A stretch of 64,000 nt of DNA from Hygrocybe punicea (Eukaryota; Basidiomycota; Agaricomycetes; Agaricales; Hygrophoraceae). The notes beneath the pieces are model-generated. The model saw only the letters and a list, made by a program, of their open reading frames with translations, did no database searches and was not told the origin of the DNA. The first letter of the stretch is position 1; each line of letters begins with the position of its first letter. The stretch lies in the NCBI GenBank assembly GCA_963556145.1, contig OY744466.1, positions 3,286,001 through 3,350,000 of the forward strand. The letters are read 5' to 3'. The position numbers and the translations under genes are program-made. This document shows, piece by piece, positions 1 through 12,448 of this stretch.

Positions 1-657
1 ATGGGACAGTCGTGTTTACCGCTCACCAACTCTTTAAGTAGTATTACAATTACTCACCGCTCCTGATGATTCTTTCTTTTTTTCTGGCTAACGACTGGTT
101 ACTTGTTCTCTCTTTCTCTCCTCACACTCGTATCATACAATCTTGTCTCTGCTCTTTTCACTATTCCTGTAATAAATTTGGGCGTATGAAGCCATTGCCC
201 TTCAAAAAATGTGAAGAGCTATGGAATCAGCGCAAGTGTGAGAACTCCATATGCATTTGATTCAGTCAATAAGTATACGACAGTACTAGAAATATCCGAT
301 ATCAATACACAATACAGATAATAGATACATTGCAATTTGTACAGCGACTTCAAGCCTTCGAGAAGAACGCGGTGATCTTGTTTCCTTGTGGTGGTTTAAA
401 CTTCTTTGGTGACTTCTACCAAGGTATCAGTGAAGGCTCGCAACAGCTGAACAAAATGGAAGAACTTTTGATGGCGTCACTTTCACGGGCGACTGCGAGG
501 CATTTCGATAAGAGGAAACGAGGTCAGTTATTCAGACGCACCTTTAAATTGGACTTGGATCTCGAGGGTGTCTCCACGTCCTTCGATGAACCATTCGTTT
601 CACGTGGTGGTGTCTGGAGGCAAAGATAAATGGACCCTCTTGACAAAGGTCACCAGG
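1..657. other. Left edge, no gene recognised
   Basis: Only short open frames occur here, and none resembles a known protein. The right part lies just downstream of the HMCES gene on the minus strand and may hold its 3' UTR or an extra 3' exon. The last codons of HMCES run into a GTATGA sequence that could serve as a splice donor. Confidence 0.4.
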
Positions 658-1754
658 TCATACCCGCATCATCCCCATATGCATGGAGCCGATGTTGACT
701 TCCAATTCATTTCCAGGCTCATCTTTCGTCCGTTTCGAACTACTAGTTTCGAGGCCGGAGGATTCGTTGGTTGCCATCAGTGGTGAAATACTTCGTTTTC
801 TTTTATTCGACGGTTCCTTTTGAGGCGAGCTCTTCATCCTGGAGAACATCGCTGGAATCCCATCTTTTCGCTGCGAGAGAGGCTCTATGAATGTTTTCGA
901 TTCACTACCAACCCTCCCGACCTCTTTGGGAACTGGATAGCTATATTTGTGTGAAATAGGGAGACCCGCCGAAAAAGAATGGACAAACCATTCGAGCGGT
1001 GACATCGAGTCGTGGTAAGGCTCAACCAATTTCGTGAGCATGTCTGTCCAAGTTTGGGATGAGGTATCAAGCCAAGTATCTATGGCAGTCTGCGAAGACA
1101 AAATCACGGGCTGCCGTTCATGTAACCATTCAAACTCCTTGTTGGCCATGGTTGTAACGATCGTAAAAGTCCAGATTGGGTCCTTTTCACCTTCAAGAAT
1201 TGTGCAATCATACAGACCAGCCAAAAGCATGATCTTGCCATTGCTGTGCTTGGTGAAATGCGGGAGCCGTTCTTTTCCTTTCTTCAACCACTCGTAGTAG
1301 CTGTAGTTACATGAGCATTGGGGAAAAAATAAGATCATAGACATACCCATCAGCAAACACGATGCAACGTTTCTTTCCTTTGATGGACCCCCACATTCCG
1401 CCACCTGCAACGAGGTTTTCTGAACGAGCATTAATGGTGTTGAGGCTTTTATCCTCATGTTTGGCCCAGTGCGGCACCAAACCCCAGCGCATCGTTTGCA
1501 AGAAGAACCTTGGGGAAACATTGACACCTGTACTGGAAGAAGCTTCGTCCCTGCGACGCAAGACTGGTGCTTGAGAATGGGGTGCGATGTTGTATCTTGG
1601 GACGAAATTATCTTCATCGATCCATTCCTCAATGTTAATATCAGGGTGGCCTGGAACTTGCTGAATTTCGTTGCGCTAGGGAAAAGCTAAGGCAGGAATG
1701 TTCAAACATTGCAGCAGTACTTACCGCTATACCCAGAGAAAAACGACCACACAT
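658..1754 (-). CDS. HMCES/YedK-like SRAP protein (abasic-site DNA-protein crosslink)
   Basis: SRAP-family proteins bind abasic sites in single-stranded DNA through the amino group of Cys2 and shield them during replication. Three exons fit: 1754-1725, 1675-1347 and 1300-658, giving 333 residues. Exon 1 encodes MCGRFSLGIA, so the catalytic Cys2 is present after removal of Met. Exon 2 carries the family motif MRWGLVPHWAK and NARSE. The exon 2/3 junction rebuilds FADGYYEW with the active-site Glu. Further on, LHERQPVIL corresponds to the conserved His-containing H-x-R-x-P-V-I-L segment. The last 80 residues are basic and disordered (NKRKRS, SKRTKDE). The gene is divergent from the TAF8-like gene, with 145 bp between start codons. 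Seen: all motifs and splice sites. Known: the chemistry of the family. A further 3' exon is possible. Confidence 0.93.
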
Positions 1755-1899
1755 TGGCTGGGCGGCTGGTTGCGCAGAGGGAGTCCCCAAGCTGGATATT
1801 GGAATTTGTTATTATTTGTCGTACAAAGTGCCTGCCAAAACCAACGCTCAGCACATTGCTCATTGCTCAACGTCAAAGGCCCGGGTAAACTTCTGGCAA
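1755..1899. promoter_or_regulatory. Divergent promoter region, HMCES / TAF8-like
   Basis: The 145 bp between two opposed start codons must hold both core promoters and both 5' UTRs. No clear TATA box was seen. Confidence 0.5.
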
Positions 1900-3693
1900 A
1901 TGTCATTCCAGGGTATTGTGCTCGAGTCAGCAACTCTTAGAACTCTACACGCTCATGGTTTCTCCCGCTCTTCCACCCAAGCCTCACTGGTTCTAACAGA
2001 CCTGCTTTCTCGGTACATGATTTTATTGTCGTCCACCTGTGCGAAATACGCGCAGCACGCTGGAAGAACGGGTCTCACTGCTCGGGACGCCCTCTGCGCG
2101 CTCAATGAACTTGGTGTCGGCATGGACGACCTCGGCGAATACTGCATGTCTGAAGGCAGAGAGCTGAGACGCTTTGCCCTTCACACGGCCAGAAAAGTCG
2201 AGGATTTGAATGAGCTCAAGGGTCAGTCGAGTCGTGCACTGTGCACCACTCGTTTTGACCAATTTGTCTGTAGCCCAAAATGCCGACGGACTGAAAATAG
2301 ACCGTGACGATGTTGTGCCTTTGGTTTTTGCACCGCTCTCTTATTCAGGCTGGGACGAATGTGGCGAGGAAGAAAATGAAGCCATTCCCGTACACGGTGA
2401 CGATGGCACCGTGGACGATATGGTCGTAGATCTACCAATGCAGTCGGAGCATATCTCAACTGACCAAATCATAGACCGTCGGATTGAACTACGACCGTCG
2501 ACACCACCTCTACCCATATCACCAATATCAAATTCCTCTTCTCCCGCACGAAAACGACCAAGAACGTCAAATTGGCGACCCCCATCTCATGTTCCTCACT
2601 TTCTTCCGCCATTTCCCGACGACCGTGATTCAACCGACTCCCATCTCGTTCTTCCTTCGCCTCAAATGCCACCAGCACAACAGGTACCTCCCGCTAGAGT
2701 TGAAAATCTATCATCTACCATTCCACAGCCCTTGGCTTCGACTTCGGCACCAGATTACATGACGCGAGTTCCATACAGTCAATCCACCCTGTCTACTGTT
2801 CCAGAATGGCATCTGCCATCTTCGATACCGTCTGTGCATCCTTCATTACAAACAAAGTCTATAATCGCGTCTACTCCACAAACCGGACCATCGCTCATCA
2901 CCGCCTACCATCATATTTTGACTCATCCACCTCCTCCGAATAATAGCAATTCCACGAATCCTTCCCGTCACAAGGTCGCTATGGCACTTCTCTCTCAAAC
3001 CCAAACTTCTCACCGCTGGGAACCGGCTGATACGATGTTCTCCAACATATCACCCTGTGTACCACGAGTCGCAGCCACGAGCCCAACGTTCCCCTTTCCA
3101 ATTGGTAAAACCCCGCCAACCTCTGTGGATGCCAAGGTCGTAAAGGTGGAAGATAATGATCCAAAGTTTCCGGCCACTCCGGGGAAATTTGTATCGTTTT
3201 ATGAGCGGTTGTCACCTTCGATCAACCAACAACCCTCCCGAATCCCAGAATTGGCTCGGCTTGTCCTCTCCGTGAGTTCTCTGCTCTTTGGTACGCCATA
3301 AGCTTATTCTTCGTAACTCAGACATCGGTTCATTCGAGGACCACTCGCCTCGCACATCCACCTGTACTCACAAGCAATGGCGAAAAACTCGTCTATGGAT
3401 CAGGGGTGCCTGCTCCATGGAACGCCAATGGAGTAACAGCTCCCCCAGCGGCAGCACCCACTGTTGGCAAGTCGAAAGAATGCGCAGTCAATGGCATGTC
3501 GAACCACAAAGGGAAGGAACCGGCGAAGATGGCGTTACAGGACGCTGTGCTTTTTGCGACATGGGACTATGACAAGAAGGATTTCAAGCAACCTCTCGTT
3601 CTAGGGCGTAGAAGCCGGCCGGGCAACGCTCAGAGCGGCCCAAGTGGCGTCCATTCTCTCGCACGTGGCAGAAGTGGGAGCAAGGTCGGGTGA
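1900..3693 (+). CDS. TAF8-like TFIID subunit (histone fold)
   Basis: Probable TFIID component. TAF8-type proteins pair with TAF10 through a histone fold and help assemble TFIID for RNA polymerase II initiation. Exons 1900-2221, 2274-3271 and 3322-3693 join in frame to 563 residues. Residues about 1-105 form a bromodomain-associated histone fold (ESATLRTLHAHGF, LTARDALCALNELGV). Around residue 195 comes HVPHFLPPFPD, the short proline motif that follows the histone fold in TAF8 proteins. The rest is proline- and serine-rich and disordered, with a KRPR cluster before the motif. The start at 1900 is the in-frame ATG just before the histone fold; the open frame extends upstream without a better start. 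TAF3 shares the fold, so TAF3 is the alternative, but the FLPPFPD motif favours TAF8. Confidence 0.82.
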
Positions 3694-4593
3694 ACCGATG
3701 CTAAGGAACGTCCGTATTATTGGTGTGAAGGTTCCGAGTCAACCTTGTGCGATTCTCGTGAGATGAGATTGTTGCGTATAGTGAGTCTTAATTGTTCACG
3801 GAACGCAAGGACCCAGAAAGGTATCCTGACGAGAATTTATTGGCATAATGGCTGTACACAACGTTGTTACATTATGAGGATGCTCTGCATTGGGAGACGC
3901 GCGGTGTCTTCACATTCACATCACGATCACCCGGATGTAATCCATACACCCTATAGCCCTGCGATGCGCAGCTGGGCGCCGCTTGAGATTCTGAACCTTT
4001 CCCATCAACATGAGAGCTGCATCGTTCATGCTGACACCGGGGAAAATGCGACTGTGCGAGCCCTGGCAAGGGTTCCTGGGTGATAGCCGACGACCTCGAT
4101 GATGTCGTTCAAGTGCTGAGGTGTGGAAAATCGGCCATGCACTGGCACTTGCGGGGACGCAGGTCCAGCACGGTTCAATTTCCGTTCGCCGAATTTTCAG
4201 CGGAATCGGGGACGGCGAAGTAGGTTAAAACCAGATGTGAACTTACGCCCTTATGGTACACGGGTTCGACATGGACCAAGACGAGGGCCCAGAGAAGTGA
4301 GGGCAAACTGACCTGCAGCACTCGCCGCCTCCACTCGCCGCCTCCCAGAACTCGTGGTCTTCCATTTCACCAGTATTTTTCTCAGTGCTTCAGCTATCAG
4401 TTGACCAGGTTATGAGTCCCAGCATAGCGGACGAGTATGTCATCAAACCAGGGTCCCTTCGTTTCAGTATGTCCATATCTGCCTTATCTGCCCCAGCACT
4501 ATAGCCTTCAAGCTTCAAGACGAGCGATGAGAAGTGATCTTTATGTGCATGGTTGTTAGGACGTAGAAATTTTCTTTATCTCAAACAGATCCG
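3694..4593. other. Intergenic region between convergent genes
   Basis: About 900 bp between the 3' ends of the TAF8-like and cytidylyltransferase genes. Open frames of up to 112 codons occur, but none looks like a protein and none has splice signals that extend it. Nothing recognisable was seen. Confidence 0.5.
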
Positions 4594-6084
4594 TCAATGA
4601 ACCGGGCTCAAACTCCGACTACTCCAGCTGCGATCATCGTAATCACTTCCTTCAGCACGTAGTTCCGCATGTCCCATCTTGGCGAACTTCTCGTCGAAAT
4701 TGCGATTACGGTACCCTGAGACAATGCGCTCGAGCAGCTCCGACGTGGATATACCCGGTGTTTGGCGCGTTGGGATGAATTTACCTGTGGTGGGGAGGTG
4801 AAAAGAATGTAAACGAAATCTGTCGAATATTTAGCAAAGGGGACACACGTACCTTGGCTTTTAACAAAAGTATACGCGTCTTCTTCGTGACCTAGCGCTG
4901 CGTAGGGATCCTCGTCATGCGCAACATAATCGATTTTCCATTTATCAAGAAATTCAGCATTGATCACCCAAGGGGCCTCTGGCACGACTTCGTCAACCCA
5001 GCGACAGTGCCGTGCAGCCTCACATCTACTCAAAAACAAGGGGCGATGGTGACACTATTTAGGGGGCCGCAACAAGAGCATGCGTAGACTCACCGTTCCT
5101 CATGAGTCATTATACAGCGTGCCTTGTGTGTTTTGACAAGGTCATCAGAGCAAACGCCGACGAGGAGATAAACAGACGGGAAGGAAAGCTTGGCTTGCCG
5201 GAGTTGCAGGGCGTGACTACCATCGGATATTAGAGCTGCCATTGAATAATGAGATGGGTGCGGGCCTACCCAAAATGAAACAAGTCATACACGCCTGTAA
5301 GAGCTGTCAGTGTGAAATAACCGAAGTTAACGACAAAAAGAACCATCTGCATATACTCGTACAGGCCTCCCCACAGGGGGGAGATTTATCTTGTATTGTT
5401 TCGTTATTTCGCCATCGATGGCTTTCCGGACGAAAGCTGCTATGCCTTCAGGGGAAAGGGCAGCGGAACTGACAGCGTCTTTGGGTGCTGGTCCTTCAGT
5501 GACACGGGCCTGTGAAATAAATACAGGATAACTGCTCGAGCGAGCGCCAGGAGAGGGTGGGAAGACTTCGACACCAGACGTTGTTGCACCGGACGAGGCA
5601 GAGGCATGGGTGATGGGAGCGCCGAGTGTCGAGGTGGATGATGTGTGATGGTAATAAGAGGGGGCAAAATTGGATTTGGGGGAAAAGGGGATCTCAGGAC
5701 CTGCGGTTGTGCTGGATTCGATGTCGCCGTCGTAGGTAGGAGAGTCTACGCCGTCATCGGAGAGGAGACTGGAGGCTAAATGATGCTTTGAGCGGGAAGG
5801 TTTCGAGTATGGACGAGTGTTGCTTGAGTTTGGATGGCGAATTACTGGGATAGAGACTGCGGAGGCAGCGTCGTCTGTGAGGGGGTCGTTGTCCTCCTCG
5901 GATCTGGCTCAGAAACAATTATAAGACGGCGCACTGCGGTGACAGGAACAAGATGAACTGACGCATCGTAGGCGGGCGAGTCGACGGATTTGGGATATTT
6001 ACCAAACGACCGCTTGCTGTGAAGCATCTTTTTTACGTGGTGAGCAGGCGAAACGGTGGCAGCGTCACGGTCGACGGGATCCAT
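4594..6084 (-). CDS. Choline-phosphate cytidylyltransferase (CCT)
   Basis: Makes CDP-choline from CTP and phosphocholine, the controlling step of the Kennedy pathway to phosphatidylcholine. Several short introns were resolved. The first exon begins [20 protein letters not shown] long serine/proline-rich disordered part of about 190 residues follows. The catalytic fold then starts at [20 protein letters not shown], which holds the HxGH nucleotidyl-transfer motif assembled across two introns. Further family marks are [26 protein letters not shown] and the PGISTSELL signature near the end. The stop follows SLSPVH only about 40 residues after ISTSE, so I see no long C-terminal amphipathic helix of the kind that anchors animal CCT to membranes. 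One donor (GTTCTT) is weak but gives the exact motif. The gene is divergent from the amidohydrolase, with 64 bp between start codons. Confidence 0.93.
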
Positions 6085-6148
6085 GGCGGCGAGTGGTCGA
6101 GTGGTTAATTTTAATCGTCAGGCTTTTGCCTTTTAAGGTTAACCGACA
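6085..6148. promoter_or_regulatory. Very short divergent promoter, CCT / amidohydrolase
   Basis: Only 64 bp separate the two opposed ATGs. Either the 5' UTRs are almost absent or each transcript starts inside the other gene. No TATA box or other clear element was seen. Confidence 0.5.
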
Positions 6149-8749
6149 ATGGCCAGTAAACCACCTCGACCAGCACATCGACCGGTCAAACGTCGCACTC
6201 GACTCGTCAAATTGTTCGGGGTAGGCTTGGTCGCCTCCATAGCTCTCGGTGTTGTTCAGTTCTACTCGGCCAAGTTTCCACATACATACACAGTCTGCTC
6301 AAGTTCAAAACACATTTATACCGTCGACGAATCAAACCCCAGTGTCGAATGCATTGCGGTACGTGGATCTCGTATACTCGACACAGGTTCTCTCGGTGCG
6401 TTGTTGCCTCTCATACAATTTCCAAGGTCTCATTGAATTTTATCTAGGGAATATCAGATCACGGACTCGGGCACCTTCAGGAACTTGGCATTATTTTCTA
6501 CAAACCGTCTTTAGATTTGGAGGGCACAGTTCATTCCACCTCAAACCCGGTACCATAATCGTACCAGGTCTGGCAGGTGCGTTCACAATGGTGTCCTTCC
6601 CAGTTTACTCACATGGAACCCAGACGGTCACGCTCACGTACTGGAATATGGATTTAAAATGCAACTCCCGTTAGTTGGTGCCACGTCCGTTGATGGTGAG
6701 TCTAAATTTTGTAATGGCAACATAAAATATATATGCAGAAATAGACATCGTGCACATTATCAAGCAGTTTATTACTTCCCACCCCCACATCCAGAATGAC
6801 ACCTCCCGTTGGATCGAGGGTATGGGGTGGGATCAGACGAACTGGGAAGACGCAAAATTTCCTACTGCAGTTTGTTCCGTGTTCCTTCGCTCAATCAATC
6901 ATTTGACCGTTATCCTTGACCTCTAGGCTGACCTGGACCATGACCCTCTCCTTCATGGTCGACCGATTGCCCTAATCCGTGTTGACGGACATGCTTCATG
7001 GGTATCCCCCCGTGTTCTCGAGCTCATGGGCACCCTTCCCGATTCAGTCTCAGGAGGCGCCATCTTGCGCGACACCCATGGTAATGCAACAGGTACCATC
7101 CAGTTCCTTCCTCAGTGCCTTGCACGGCAGCTTACAATTTCAGGTATATTCATCGACAACGCAATGGACTTGATCCCTTGTCCTCCTTGGTCCGAGCAGC
7201 AAATGGAAGACTACTTTCATACTACCATGAAGGATGCCCTTGGCCATGGTCTAACCTCTATCCATGATGCTGCTGCGTCCCCGAAAATGATCAAGTTCTT
7301 CAAACGGTATTCACATTTTGCTCTTACATGTGTTTCAGGTTGCCAACTCATTGCAGGACCGCGGAGGAAGGGAATCTCCCAGTACGTCACTCCGCCCAAA
7401 TGGCCACTGCAAACCAAATCCAAGCATGCATAGCTCCGTCTCTACTTAATGGGTCATGTTCGTTCCGACAATCACAGCGACTGGATCGGCAAAATCACAC
7501 GCCTTACAGACCATGGGGCTCACTCTCGGCTGAATGTCCGGAGTGTCAAGTTGTTTGCAGACGGTGCACAAGTCTCATTTGACATATATCGTCTGTCATC
7601 CCTCACACACCTTTTGAATAGGCGCCCTTGGTTCGTGGGGTGCCGCTCTTCTTGAGCCATACTCCGACAACGTAGCTACATGTGGGATTATGCGCAGCAC
7701 TCCCGAAAAGCTGGCTATGCTTGTGAAAGCGCTGTGGCGCGATGGATGGCAAGTTGTACGCGGTATTCTCACTCATTTTTCAGAACGCAATGGTTGCTGA
7801 TGCAAGCCTGCCGGGAAGAATATTCATTGTATTGGAGATCGTGCGAACAAGGTTGTGCTTGACATATTTGAAGACATGATCGAAGGTGAACACGGCATGA
7901 TGTATGAGAACACGAATGATACCCTTTGGAGACCACGGATTGAGCATGCGCAAATCATGACGGCACATGATTTGAGGCGAGTTGGGAGGCTTGGAGGTAT
8001 GTTTGTGCATTAGACTCACTCGAGTACAGTGAATGACCTAAAGCATCTGGTATTGGGTAGTCATTGCCAGTGTGCAACCAACGCATGCGTGAGTTGCTTG
8101 TCGCTAAATATCTGTAATATTCATCTCATGGCCGGTGTTCCTTGTATAGGACGACAGATATGTGGTATGCGGAAAGCCGACTGGTAATTTCATGTCTGGG
8201 AGTGAACTGGTTTGTTATCATTCATATGGATTCATTAGGGCTCGGAAAGGATCAAGAGTGCATACGCATACCAGACATTACTCCAGTAAGTCGTCACATT
8301 ATACATACTTCTCTAAGTGCTCATCATTTTTACCCAAGGACATCTTCGAACCACGTTCTCCCACTCGGTTCCGACTTCCCTGTTGAGGGCATCAACCCTC
8401 TCCTCGGTTTCTATGCTGCCATCTCGCGACTCTCTGTCACTGGAACATCTCCACACGGCTCAGGTGGTTGGTACGAAAATTTCCCCTCCCCCCTCTATCC
8501 CTGTCTTTCATCTTCCCTATTAGGTTTCCCACCGAGCGTCTTACACGGGCACAAGCACTCAAGGGCATGACCCTTGACGCTGCGTATGCATCATTTGCGG
8601 AGAACGAGATTGGGTCACTCGTCCCAGGCAAGAAGGCTGATTTCGTGGTGCTGGATCGCGACATCTTGAGTGTACCTGTGAGTGAGATCTTGGGGACGAA
8701 GGTCCTGGCCACGATTGTTGACGGAAGGGTTGAATACGGAGCTTTGTAA
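6149..8749 (+). CDS. Membrane-anchored amidohydrolase family 3 (YtcJ-like)
   Basis: Metal-dependent hydrolase of the amidohydrolase superfamily; the substrate cannot be told. The start ATG gives [18 protein letters not shown], a basic cytosolic tail, then one hydrophobic span (about residues 21-41). The enzyme is therefore probably a type II membrane protein with its catalytic part outside or in a lumen. Many introns break the frame. Joined exons give [14 protein letters not shown] (HxH metal ligands), [70 protein letters not shown] and a C-terminal [19 protein letters not shown] block, followed by [10 protein letters not shown] and the stop at 8749. These match the order in YtcJ/Amidohydro_3 proteins. 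The scattered in-frame stops all fall in introns with usable splice sites, so I do not regard it as broken. Confidence 0.86.
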
Positions 8750-9191
8750 ACCCATGAGTTGCGATGCATCCGTGCATTTGATGATACAACATCGACCATT
8801 TGGACTCGTAACACTCGGCTACAGAATTCAGTTGCCTGTCTTATTGACCACCTCTACAATTGTCTCTCGGCTCTCACAGATGTGCGAGCGTCTATTTGGG
8901 CTGTCGGTGCTTTCCTGCCTTGCAGAACGATTGGAAGAGCTAGATCGGTGACCGCTCCCTCTTCTATGAGAGAACCTCGAACGAGGTTTGACCTCATAAA
9001 GAGGGACATGGAATAGGCTCCGAATAATATATGGCCACAAGTCGTTTGTAAAACCCATGGTAATCATTGATCGCAGAGTGATTTAATCCTGTACATACAT
9101 CCGAGTGTTTTGCTAATTAGATAAATGATTCTAGGATAAGAAGTGCCACGTGCAGTATGAAACACATGTACAGCCCATGGAAATATACCCC
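8750..9191. other. Intergenic region between convergent genes
   Basis: About 440 bp between the ends of the amidohydrolase and Lon genes; presumably two 3' UTRs. Nothing else was seen. Confidence 0.5.
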
Positions 9192-12100
9192 CTATAACCG
9201 ACTCTCCAGCGACAACGCATCCCTCCGCCACCCTAACGTGTCCTTTCCAAACGCAGCCTCCAGCGCCTCCCTCACTGTCCGCACAAACACAAACTCCATC
9301 TCGTTCCGGATCTCAAGCGCCACGTCGTGGTCCACGTCCTTCCTGTTTTCCCACGGTAATATCACCTTGCTGATTTGCGCGCGATGCGCACCGAGGATCT
9401 GCAAGACCAAAGGTCCACGATTCAGCAGTGACTGGCAATTACTCCGCCGAAAACTTACCTTCTCCTTGATACCGCCAACAGGCGTGACGCGTCCTCGCAG
9501 TGTGATCTGCCATGCCACGTATCAGAAGACCCCCACCTAAATGAAATATAACGCACCTCGCCGGTCATCGCGATATGAGTTGGCACACACACGCCCGTGA
9601 GCAAAGACACCAATGCACACGTCTGACAAACATCAGCAAACTGGCCTCTAGCAGCACCATGACATGGAACCGAACTACGCACCATGGCAATTCCAGCACT
9701 TGGCCCATCCTTCTTCTGAGCGCCCGCTGGTAGGTGGAGATGTATATCCATTGGATCAGGTACCTTGAGCGGGTCCTGCGCGCGGGAGTTCGTTATGCAT
9801 AAATCAAACGCGTGGGTCTTGACCCAACTCAGTGCCAGCTCCCCACTTTCCTTAATAACCTGCCAAGCACATTTCAGATAACACGAAAAGAAGCAAGTGC
9901 AGCTCATTACGCACCTCGCCCAAACTCCCCGTCAGCTTCAGCTGCCCGGTTCCCGGTACGGCAATAGTCTCCACCGGTAAAATCCCGCCCTCGCCCTGCC
10001 CCATCACCACCAGCCCATAAACGATCCCTCGCCGCGCCTCCCCATCCCTCTCCTCCCCATCCCATCGTGCAATCCCCAATATCCGCTCCAGTTCGTGCTC
10101 CTCTACCACCTGCTTGTATGCAGTTGCCGTCGCCGTCGCCGTCGCCGTACCTCCTCCATCGAGGTGTTCTGCCCACTCGACCGCTTTGTACCTTACTACA
10201 GCACCAATAGCACGCTCGAGGTTCCGCACGCCCGCTTCACGTGTGTAGCGCGTCGCGATGTGTAGGAGCGTGGGCTCCGTCAAGCTAATGTGTTGCGTCT
10301 CAAGCCCATTCGCAGTGAGCTGCTTCGGCAGGAGGAAGCGCCGCGCAATATGCATCTTCTCATCGTACGTATAGCCTGTCGAGCGGGGAGAATACAGTTA
10401 GTTGTCGTGGGAGGGACGACTTCAGGTATAAGCATGGCGACACACCAGAGAGCCGTATGACCTCGCACCGGTCAAGCAGCGGCGCGCTAATCGTGTCTAG
10501 CGTGTTCGATGTGCATATAAACAGTACCTGGCTGAGGTCAATGGGCACATTGATATAATGGTCCTAGCACACACGGTCAGAACACACACGGCACAAAAAA
10601 AGTCTGATTCGTTCACATTGAAATTATGGTTCTGCTCTGGATCCAACACCTCTAACAGCGCCGCCCCGGGATCCCCATGGAAATTGCTCTGACCAACTTT
10701 GTCGATTTCATCAAGTAGCAGCACAGGGTCTGCGCGGCCCGCCTTGCGCAGCGCCTGCACAACGAGTCCTGGTCCACTCGCTACGTAAGTCCGGCGGTGC
10801 CCTCGAATCTCCGCCTCGTCGCGCACGCCACCCAAGGAGATTCGCTGGAACGGCCTCCCGAGCGCCTTGGCGATCGACTGCCCGAGCGACGTCTTGCCCG
10901 TACCAGGAGGTCCAACAAATCTGGGTGCGTGCATAGTCAACGAAGGAAACGAAATGGAAGGTGAAGGGCTCACAAGAGAATAGGACCTTTGACGATGCGC
11001 TTGGCCGACCGCCTGGCAAGGTCGACGGTCGAATTGGAAGGGTTGAGGGTGGGACTTACGAGAGCCTTGTCGCCAGCACTATAAGATACGGGGGCGTTCG
11101 CCTTTGCGAGTACGAGTTCGTCCTCACGGGCGGCATTCATCTCCTTGAGACGAACAACTGCGAGATACTCGATAAGACGCTTCTTGATCTTTTCCAGGCC
11201 GAAGTGGTCTGCGTCGAGCTGGGCGCGGGCGTTGGCGAGGAAGGACCTGTCATGGAGTGTGGTTGAAGGAAGCCAAGAGGTGGAGGTGTTCCAAGGGAGG
11301 GAAGTCAGCCACTCGAGCTATACCAAATGGATGGTCAATATGTATCCCAAAACGAAAATGAAATGAATCGAGGCGACGTACGTAGCTGCGGACGACACCA
11401 TTTTCGACGCTGCCGGCGGGAATGCGTTTGAGCCTGCGCCACTCGCGGACGCCCATTTTGCGTTCCTCGGATCCGGGAAGCATTGCCTCAATTTTTGCCT
11501 TGAGGTCTGCGAGGTCGGAAGCCTCGTGGGCGTCGTCGTCGTCGAGCTCACTGATCACTGATTGGACAGGGTCGCCATTTGCGGGCGAGGTGGAAAAACG
11601 TGCATTGGGGATGGAATTGTTGAGAGACTGCAGCTCTCGCTGGATTGCAGCGAGCTGCTGGCGGAGGAAGAATTCCTTCTGCTGTCGGGAGAGGGATTCA
11701 TCAACAGCTGAGGCAATCTTCTTGGATACCTCTGAGATGGAGGTGTGCTTTATGAAGAGTGCTGTTGCAAGTATGAGGCGGGTCATTGGGGAGGGTGTCG
11801 AGAGAATGGCTGGAGATGAACTGTCAGGAAAGGCCAAGCGAACAGAAGGAGACAAGAGTGAGTACCGAGCTTGTCGTCGTAGTCCTCAGGTATGCTTGCA
11901 ACAAGGACATCAGCCATCCAAGGAGCACGCTGATCTGATACCTCGCCAATCATGTTTGCAATCTTGAGATAACCATCACGCTTGAATGGGGTTGGGGAAT
12001 CGCGGGCCATGCGATCCAGGAGTCGTAACGCAGCTTCCTTGAACTTGAGGACGATATCATGGTCTAAAGCATGTTCTTGGGGTGGTGGGTAGTCGACGGG

Positions 12101-12448
12101 GTGATCAAGAAGTATGTCCTGAAGGGCAGCTGGGTCTGGGAGGGGTTGGTGGAGGGTAACGCGTGAAAGGCCGTGGAGAGTGAGGAGGGAGGGCTGGCGG
12201 AGTGAGCGGGTTGGGGGTCTGACAAGGCGGAGGACGCGGGCAGCTGTTCCAGAATAGGCAAGGACTGGGGAGTCAGAGGAAGGAGGAGAAGAGAGAGGAA
12301 CGGCAGCGACGACGGGGAGGGTGTCAGAGGCGTCGAGGAGAGCGAGGACGGCGTCTGCGAGACGGGGTGAGACGGGGAAAGTGATGCGGGCAGAGGGGAA
12401 GAGGATGAGCGGGTGGGGGAGAACGAGGAGGGGAAGAGTTGAAGACAT
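9192..12448 (-). CDS. Peroxisomal Lon protease (LonP2-like, PTS1 SRL)
   Basis: ATP-dependent serine protease for quality control in the peroxisome matrix. The N-terminal Lon substrate-binding domain starts at once ([20 protein letters not shown]) with no mitochondrial presequence. Next come a helical region ([20 protein letters not shown]), the AAA+ module with Walker [14 protein letters not shown], Walker [11 protein letters not shown] and sensor [11 protein letters not shown], then the protease domain with catalytic Ser in [11 protein letters not shown] and Lys in TPVGGIKEK. The protein ends [11 protein letters not shown] is an accepted PTS1, which together with the missing presequence separates it from mitochondrial Pim1. 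Several introns interrupt the frame. A hexanucleotide repeat encoding Thr-Ala pairs lies in the linker before the protease domain (10126-10149). Seen: all motifs and the tail. Inferred: location. Confidence 0.94.
10126..10149 (-). repeat. Coding microsatellite, hexanucleotide (ACGGCG)
   Basis: About four tandem copies, read on the minus strand as alternating Thr-Ala codons inside the Lon gene. It lies in a loop between AAA+ and protease domains, where length change should be tolerated. Confidence 0.8.

Noticed and set aside
330..629. 99-codon frame on the + strand near the left edge
   Set aside because: No family resemblance, and it may overlap the 3' part of the HMCES transcript on the other strand.
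4220..4290. GGTTCGA-like sequence suggesting a tRNA
   Set aside because: The surrounding bases do not form an acceptor or anticodon stem.
7328..8570. Apparent frameshifts and stops in the amidohydrolase gene, suggesting a pseudogene
   Set aside because: Each break is explained by a short intron with fitting splice sites, and all catalytic motifs are present in order.
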